Source of the DNA: Marisimplicoccus sp964437815
GTDB taxonomy: Bacteria; Bacteroidota; Bacteroidia; Flavobacteriales; Flavobacteriaceae
Assembly (NCBI GenBank): GCA_964437815.1
Contig: CAYTIE010000028.1
Coordinates: forward strand, 1 to 12,527
DNA: 12,527 bases
Direction: 5' to 3'
Positions within the stretch are counted from its first letter, which is position 1; each line of letters starts with the position of its first letter. The translations under genes and the position numbers were made by a program. Below the pieces are notes generated by a model. That model was not told the DNA's origin and did no database searches. It worked only from the letters and a program-made list of their open reading frames with translations. Positions 8,203 to 12,527 of this stretch are shown here, in pieces.

Positions 8203-8868
8203 TTAAAGACTAAATCCGAAAACTAAGAATGCGGCTTCAGCATTTGGGTTATATATAAATGATCCAAATACCGGAAGTGAAAATCCATCTGAGAATTTAA
8301 TCTCTTTTGAACCACTAAATGACATGTTTACAATTCCACTTCCACCATTAGCATACCAAGGATCGGCTTCATCATTACCATATCCAACAGCTATATCAAC
8401 AGGTCCTGCGCTAAACCCAATCTCAATATATAAAGCTTCTACATCAGAAAAATAACCAGCAGATAAGTCAACGCCCATTATTGATGTTGATGCGCTTACT
8501 TCTGTATAATCGCCTTCAAATAATCCGTCACCATCACTATACATACCTCCTCCAACTGGAAAAGTATAATTTGTTATTGTTAAAGCAAATGGACCAAAAT
8601 CATAACCTAAATAAAGGTCAAGTTCATCTCCACCACCATCTGCAGATGTTGGAAAACTACCCCATACACCTGCTTCAAAGTTTCCAGATCCAAGACTCAT
8701 ATATGGTTGAACATGAGCTCCTGAACCAAATTGTGTACCTCTCCAAACATAAGAACTAACAACATCTGCCCCAAAATCTTGAGAATAAATTAAGTTGTTA
8801 AAAAATAAAGAGAGAATTATTAAAGATATTTTAAAAACACCTATAATTTTGTTAAAAAAAAATTTCAT
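8203..8868 (-). CDS. TorF/TIGR02001-type putative outer-membrane porin
   Basis: The 221-residue protein begins with a basic, hydrophobic signal peptide (about residues 1-29, cleavage likely after LIYS, leaving QDFGADVV). The mature part has short alternating strands rich in Gly, Ser, Tyr and Phe, and the opening ADVVSSYVWRGTQFG is typical of the TorF/TIGR02001 family of small putative porins. The chain ends FLVFGFSL, a plausible terminal beta strand. It is the first gene of the minus-strand block, 29 nt before the PII gene. From memory, members of this family are often found beside glnK-amt, so a role in letting small nitrogen compounds cross the outer membrane is a reasonable guess and not shown here. 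A TAnnTTTG promoter box lies 29 nt upstream of the ATG. Family call is fairly sure; substrate is unknown. Confidence 0.85.
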   Translation of the reverse strand: MKFFFNKIIGVFKISLIILSLFFNNLIYSQDFGADVVSSYVWRGTQFGSGAHVQPYMSLGSGNFEAGVWGSFPTSADGGGDELDLYLGYDFGPFALTITNYTFPVGGGMYSDGDGLFEGDYTEVSASTSIMGVDLSAGYFSDVEALYIEIGFSAGPVDIAVGYGNDEADPWYANGGSGIVNMSFSGSKEIKFSDGFSLPVFGSFIYNPNAEAAFLVFGFSL

Positions 8869-8897
8869 AAATATTGGTTTAAAGTATTATTAGGACT

Positions 8898-8905
8898 CAA
8901 AACTA
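8898..8905 (-). promoter_or_regulatory. Putative -7 box of the porin-glnK-amt operon
   Basis: On the minus strand this reads TAGTTTTG, an exact match to the Bacteroidetes -7 consensus TAnnTTTG. It ends 29 nt before the porin ATG. No good TTG-type -33 box is seen about 20 nt further up, only A/T runs. The rest of the 222-nt gap to ppc (8869-9090) is very A/T-rich, and I see no convincing terminator for ppc in it. Confidence 0.45.
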
Positions 8906-9090
8906 ATTTTTATAAGAATTGATTTTTTAAAAAACTATAAGAAAAATTTCATTTTTATTATATTAATAATTCTAATGAGAATTTTTTTGTAATATGAGAA
9001 TATATACTATTAGATTTTATTAATTTCCTCAGAAGATTAATTTTTGAAAATTTTTTTCCTTAATTAATTTAATATTAAGTATAGAGAAAG

Positions 9091-11664
9091 TTAAGCAGAG
9101 TTTCTACTTGCATTAATATTTCCATATAATGATCTCGTAATTATTTTTTCAAATACTGATTTATTAAACCCTTTTATATATCCTGATTCAATTTCTTTTA
9201 CAATTTGAAGAGCGTATTGCTGAATTGTTACTAATGGCATAACAATATTTTCTCTTGTTTCAATTGAAAGTTTATTAGCAGGTTCATTTTCCATTAGTTC
9301 TTTAAAGTCTGAAATTTCAAGCAACATCTTTTTTGTTAAAGTATATTCATCATGAATTATTTTCCAAAATTCACCAAATTCATCATCTTTACTCATGTAT
9401 GATGTTAGCTCAAAAAATGATTTTGTTAAACTCATCATACTATTTGATATCAAAGCTCTAAAAAAGGGAACCTCCTGATATAGCAATCTAACATCTTTTA
9501 TATTATTTTTTTTGTAGAAGTAATTTATTGAAGTTCCCAATCCATAAAATCCTGGAACATTTTGTTTAAGTTGATTCCAACTTCCAACAAAAGGAATAGC
9601 CCTTAGCTTATCAAAATTGAATTCTTCTCCTTTTTCTCCTCTTTTTGTTGGTCTACTTCCAATATTAGTTTTTGAATAATATTTTATTGTACTCATTTTT
9701 TCTAAGTATGGAATAAATGATGGGTGGTTCTTAAAGTCTTTATAACAGTTGTAGCTAATTAAAGATAGCTTCTCAATAGTCTTCCTGTTTCCTTTATTAA
9801 ATATCTCTGAGTTAGATAATATTCTATTTTTTATTCCAGAGCTAATCAGCTGCTCCATATTATATTGAGAAGATTTAATAGTCCCAAAGTTTGAACTAAT
9901 AGTTTGACCTTGAACAGTTAATTGTATTTCTTCGGATTCAATAAAATCTCCTAATGAACTATAAAATTGGTGAGTATTTCCTCCTCCTCTAGCAGGTGGA
10001 CCACCTCTTCCATCAAAAAATATAACTTTAATTCCAAATTTTCTAGAAACTTTTGTTAAAGATTCTTTAGCTTTCAAAATACTCCAATTTGCAGTTAGAT
10101 AACCTCCATCTTTTGTCCCATCAGAAAAACCAAGCATTATATTCTGTGTGTCACCTCTTTTATTAAGATGGTTCCTGTAGAGTTTGTTAGAATATACCTT
10201 ATGCATTATTTGACTTGCATTATCTAGATCTGAAACAGACTCAAAAAGAGGGATAACATCAATATTAAAATAATTACCTAATGTCAATCTAATAATTGTA
10301 AAAAGTTCAAAAATATTCAATGAAGAGTTAGTGTTACTTATGATATATCTATGACATCCTTTTTCACCATTTGATATTTGAATATTATTAATTAATTCGA
10401 TAGATTCAATTGTGGATTTTGCTATTTCATTTTCAAATTTAGATGATTTTATTGTCCCTTTCAGACTAGATAGGCTTAGTATCTTTTTATCTTCAGTTAG
10501 GCTATCAAAATTACTAACAAGTTCTTTTTTAAAGTAATTATTTATTATCTCACTAAACACTTCTGAATGAATAGCTGAGTCTTGTCTAATATCCAGTGTG
10601 GCAAAATGATAACCAAAAATATTAACCTTATCTATAAGATCTTGAAGTTCATTTAGAAATAAAGATTTATGCTCATTTATTAAAGTCTCCTTAATAAAGT
10701 TTAATTTTTCTTTTAAACTTTCTAATTTAAGCTTGGGTTCTTTATTTGTTTCAAAAATACTCATCCATAACGAGTCTTCTATTTCAATAATAACATCTTC
10801 GATTTTTTTGAAAGTCAATTTTCTTCTTAAAACTCTTATATCTCTGTAGTAATTTTTTATAATGTTACTCCTTAACTTTTTAGCTGTTTTAGAAGTAATT
10901 TCAGATGTTACATAAGGGTTTCCATCTCTATCACCTCCTGGCCAAAATCCAATTGATATTAGATTATAGTGATCATATTTATTTTCAAAAATATTAGTTT
11001 TCACATACTTAAAAATATTGCTTACTGAGTAATAGAATACATTTTCTAAATACCAAGATAAACTTACTGCCTCATCATAAGGAGATGGTTTTTTTTGTTT
11101 AAAGAAAGGTGTTTTACCAAGCTGTAATAATATATTTTTTATTTCAGTTAAATCATTTTTTTCAATCGAACTAGCAAGATCAGTAATTATACCTAGTACT
11201 GAACCAGGATAAAATTGAGTAGGATGTGCTGTAAGTACAGGTCTTATTTTAAATGATGATAAGTATTTTTTTAGTTCTTTTGTTTTATTTGATGATTCAA
11301 CTAATTCTTTGAGATTTCTTAAAGTTCCAACTCCATCCATATTATTAACTTTTGTAAATGATGCATCTTCAATTGCATCAAAAAGGACAACCTGTCTTTC
11401 AACATATTGAATAAATCTAAAAATTAAAGATATCTTCTCTTCCTCTGAGTAACTTTCGCAATACTTTGACAAGAAACCTTCAACTATTGTTTTTGGATCT
11501 AACTTTTTTTCGTAACCTAACTTACAGAATTCAGTAAAAATTGGAAGTAAATTTCCAGTATCTGAAATACTATCATAGGGAAGTGTTTGAAAAATACTAT
11601 TATAAACATGAAACCTAGAAAGAACATTTTCTTGAAATCTTTCTTTTTTAGTAATTTTCTTCAT
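9091..11664 (-). CDS. ppc: Phosphoenolpyruvate carboxylase
   Basis: It carboxylates PEP with bicarbonate to oxaloacetate in the cytoplasm, refilling the TCA cycle and so feeding 2-oxoglutarate to glutamate synthesis. The 857 residues carry, in order: VLTAHPTQ with catalytic His147 (about 143-150), GGDRDGNP (243-250), DIRQDSAIHSEV, GFSDGTKDGG with Lys518, the mobile loop FDGRGGPPARGGGNTH (550-565), LTVQGQTISSNFG, and GSRPTKRGEKGEE. It ends INASRNSA, matching the usual C-terminal RNTG with Asn855. The length is near the family norm. Two motif positions differ from E. coli: TAHPTE is TAHPTQ, and the loop histidine before GRGG (His579) is Asp551. I believe these are shared by Bacteroidetes enzymes. 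ATG at 11664 is the only sensible start. The gene appears monocistronic, with its own promoter just upstream. Confidence 0.96.
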   Translation of the reverse strand: MKKITKKERFQENVLSRFHVYNSIFQTLPYDSISDTGNLLPIFTEFCKLGYEKKLDPKTIVEGFLSKYCESYSEEEKISLIFRFIQYVERQVVLFDAIEDASFTKVNNMDGVGTLRNLKELVESSNKTKELKKYLSSFKIRPVLTAHPTQFYPGSVLGIITDLASSIEKNDLTEIKNILLQLGKTPFFKQKKPSPYDEAVSLSWYLENVFYYSVSNIFKYVKTNIFENKYDHYNLISIGFWPGGDRDGNPYVTSEITSKTAKKLRSNIIKNYYRDIRVLRRKLTFKKIEDVIIEIEDSLWMSIFETNKEPKLKLESLKEKLNFIKETLINEHKSLFLNELQDLIDKVNIFGYHFATLDIRQDSAIHSEVFSEIINNYFKKELVSNFDSLTEDKKILSLSSLKGTIKSSKFENEIAKSTIESIELINNIQISNGEKGCHRYIISNTNSSLNIFELFTIIRLTLGNYFNIDVIPLFESVSDLDNASQIMHKVYSNKLYRNHLNKRGDTQNIMLGFSDGTKDGGYLTANWSILKAKESLTKVSRKFGIKVIFFDGRGGPPARGGGNTHQFYSSLGDFIESEEIQLTVQGQTISSNFGTIKSSQYNMEQLISSGIKNRILSNSEIFNKGNRKTIEKLSLISYNCYKDFKNHPSFIPYLEKMSTIKYYSKTNIGSRPTKRGEKGEEFNFDKLRAIPFVGSWNQLKQNVPGFYGLGTSINYFYKKNNIKDVRLLYQEVPFFRALISNSMMSLTKSFFELTSYMSKDDEFGEFWKIIHDEYTLTKKMLLEISDFKELMENEPANKLSIETRENIVMPLVTIQQYALQIVKEIESGYIKGFNKSVFEKIITRSLYGNINASRNSA

Positions 11665-11677
11665 TTTATTAGTTTAG

Positions 11678-11696
11678 TTAATAACAAAGTTATTAA
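11678..11696 (-). promoter_or_regulatory. ppc promoter box inside a perfect palindrome
   Basis: TTAATAAC (11678-11685), spacer AAA, GTTATTAA (11689-11696) is a perfect 8-bp dyad. On the minus strand it contains TAACTTTG (11685-11692), an exact match to the Bacteroidetes -7 box TAnnTTTG, ending 20 nt before the ppc ATG. No clear -33 box is present. The 3-nt spacer makes it more like a protein-binding dyad than an RNA hairpin, so a repressor operator over the promoter is possible. A/T-rich dyads also arise by chance. Confidence 0.45.
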
Positions 11697-11790
11697 TATT
11701 TCAAGGGTTTTTTAATTAAGAGTCATAAACATTAGGCTATATATCATTTATCATGTAGTAGCCCCAAAAGGAAAATGGATTTTAAAATGT

Positions 11791-11803
11791 ACCCCGCGGG
11801 GGT
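11791..11803. repeat. GC-rich palindrome in AT-rich spacer
   Basis: CCCCGCGGGG (11792-11801) is a perfect 10-bp palindrome flanked by A on one side and GT on the other. It is the most GC-rich patch of the spacer between ppc and the tRNA gene. No T tract follows on either strand, so it is not a terminator. Its role is unknown; it could be a protein site or a scar next to the tRNA. Confidence 0.5.
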
Positions 11804-11827
11804 GATTATAAGAAGCTAATTATGAGG

Positions 11828-11873
11828 TTTTTTGGCAATTTCTTTTCATTTTGTTGCCAATATGATGCCAAAA
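11828..11873. repeat. Inverted repeats sharing one arm (TTTTGGCAA / TTGCCAA / TGCCAAAA)
   Basis: The left arm, within TTTTTTGGCAA (11828-11838), is complementary to two nearby copies: TTGCCAA (11854-11860, 7 bp) and TGCCAAAA (11866-11873, 8 bp). Only one pairing can form at a time. The cluster lies 44 nt past the 3' end of the tRNA-Leu gene. It does not end in a T tract on the minus strand, so it is not an obvious tRNA terminator. Function is unknown. Confidence 0.5.
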
Positions 11874-11916
11874 GAGTAATACAAACTACTAATTAATTCA
11901 TTACGATTTTGCCTTG

Positions 11917-11998
11917 TACTTCGGGTGGGAATCGAACCCACACTCCCAAGGGAACTGGATTTTGAATCCAGCGCGTCTACCAATTTCGCCACCGAAGC
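11917..11998 (-). tRNA. tRNA-Leu, anticodon CAA
   Basis: The minus strand folds into a full 82-nt class II tRNA: acceptor GCTTCGG/CCGAAGT with discriminator A, D arm GCG/CGC with GGTAGA loop, anticodon stem CTGGA/TCCAG with loop TTCAAAA (anticodon CAA at 11962-11964, reading UUG), a long variable arm TCCC-TT-GGGA, and T arm GTGGG-TTCGATT-CCCAC. The long variable arm fits leucine. CCA is not encoded (the sequence after the discriminator is CAA), so it must be added after transcription. It stands alone, divergent from prs, with a promoter box 9 nt upstream. Confidence 0.96.
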
Positions 11999-12007
11999 TA
12001 AAAGTCT

Positions 12008-12015
12008 CAAAAATA
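12008..12015 (-). promoter_or_regulatory. Putative -7 box of tRNA-Leu
   Basis: The minus strand reads TATTTTTG, an exact TAnnTTTG match, ending 9 nt before the first tRNA base. This would give a leader of a few nucleotides, as expected for a tRNA transcript. No clear -33 box is seen. Confidence 0.45.
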
Positions 12016-12073
12016 ATAAATTACTTTATACTAAATAATCTTTATTAATATTATACTGAACAATAATTATTTA

Positions 12074-12081
12074 TAAATTTG
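12074..12081 (+). promoter_or_regulatory. Putative -7 box of prs
   Basis: TAAATTTG matches the Bacteroidetes -7 consensus TAnnTTTG exactly and ends 18 nt before the proposed GTG start of prs, a spacing like that before ppc. There is no evident -33 TTG at the expected distance. It is divergent from the tRNA promoter about 60 nt away. Confidence 0.45.
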
Positions 12082-12099
12082 CAAACCAATTAATTAATA

Positions 12100-12527
12100 G
12101 TGGAAACACCTGTAAAAATATTTTCTTGTACTCAAAGTGAAAATCTATCTGAGAAAATTGCGCAAGTATTTGGTCAATCACTTGGAAGTGTTGAATTTCA
12201 AAGGTATAGTGATGGAGAATTTCAACCCTCTTTTGAAGAATCAGTTAGAGGCTCTAGAGTTTTTATAATTGGATCTACTAACCCATCCTCTGATAACCTT
12301 ATGGAAATGCTATTAATGCTTGATGCAGCAAAAAGAGCTTCTGCTAGACATGTAACAGCTGTTATCCCATATTTTGGATGGGCTAGGCAAGATAGAAAAG
12401 ATAAACCTAGAGTTCCTATAGGTGCTAAATTAATAGCTAAACTAATTGAATCAGCAGGTGCAACAAGAATTATAACAATGGATCTACATGCAGACCAGAT
12501 TCAAGGATTTTTTGAGAAACCTGTTGA
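12100..12527 (+). CDS. prs: Ribose-phosphate pyrophosphokinase, N-terminal part (3' end outside window)
   Basis: The enzyme makes PRPP from ribose 5-phosphate and ATP for nucleotide, histidine and tryptophan synthesis. The visible 142 codons cover the first half. KIFSCTQS (6-13) opens the domain, RYSDGEFQPSFEES (35-48) is the conserved ATP-contact region, and PYFGWARQDRKDKPR (90-104) holds the catalytic/ATP-binding RQDRK. MDLHADQIQGFF (127-138) contains the Mg-binding His130. This is a class I bacterial enzyme with typical spacing. I place the start at the GTG at 12100. It is the first start codon after an in-frame TAA (12091-12093) and the conserved region begins within six codons. No Shine-Dalgarno sequence is present. 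The frame stays open to the window edge. The product is certain; the GTG start is probable. Confidence 0.95.
   Translation, partial: METPVKIFSCTQSENLSEKIAQVFGQSLGSVEFQRYSDGEFQPSFEESVRGSRVFIIGSTNPSSDNLMEMLLMLDAAKRASARHVTAVIPYFGWARQDRKDKPRVPIGAKLIAKLIESAGATRIITMDLHADQIQGFFEKPV

Noticed and set aside
8481..8759. Open frame on the plus strand opposite the porin gene.
   Set aside because: It reads as a low-complexity Leu/His/Gln-rich string, a shadow of the Gly/Ser-rich porin on the other strand.
8968..8983. AATTCT-AATG-AGAATT hairpin followed by a T run on the plus strand, resembling a terminator.
   Set aside because: The stem is only 6 bp and mostly A/T, it points along the plus strand where no gene precedes it, and on the minus strand (the ppc direction) no T tract follows.
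8869..9090. Sigma-54 promoter for the nitrogen operon.
   Set aside because: No GG-N10-GC type element with the usual context was found upstream of the porin gene.

Overview
The window is AT-rich DNA (about 30% GC by eye, not computed) and looks like a member of the Bacteroidetes, most likely a marine flavobacterium with compact genes. The evidence is: translated GltB, GltD, PII, PEP carboxylase and Prs sequences resemble flavobacterial versions; starts lack Shine-Dalgarno sequences and have A/T-rich leaders; and four exact matches to the Bacteroidetes -7 promoter box TAnnTTTG sit at sensible distances before genes. The assembly contains one run of 100 N inside gltB.

Layout. Positions 1-453 (+) hold the C-terminal part of an MFS transporter. 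It converges on a five-gene minus-strand block read from right to left: a TorF/TIGR02001-type outer-membrane porin (8868-8203), PII regulator (8173-7835), ammonium transporter amt (7826-6591), glutamate synthase large subunit gltB (6439-2081) and small subunit gltD (2073-622). A rho-independent terminator at 495-520 closes the block. Further right are ppc (PEP carboxylase, 11664-9091, minus), a structured intergenic stretch, a tRNA-Leu(CAA) gene (minus) and the start of prs (ribose-phosphate pyrophosphokinase, plus), which runs off the window.

The minus-strand block is an ammonium-assimilation locus. A porin probably passes small solutes over the outer membrane, Amt carries ammonium over the inner membrane, PII gates Amt, and GltBD turns glutamine plus 2-oxoglutarate into glutamate. 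Neighbouring PEP carboxylase refills oxaloacetate and so supplies 2-oxoglutarate carbon, but it is a separate transcription unit.

The most interesting non-coding feature is a 17-bp hairpin with a T6 tract ending only 18 nt before gltB. It looks like an intrinsic terminator inside the operon and has a possible alternative pairing partner upstream. No CRISPR array, transposon or defence system was seen, and I found no clearly new biological system. The protein-level oddities (PII pocket, PEPC active-site motifs) are probably lineage traits.
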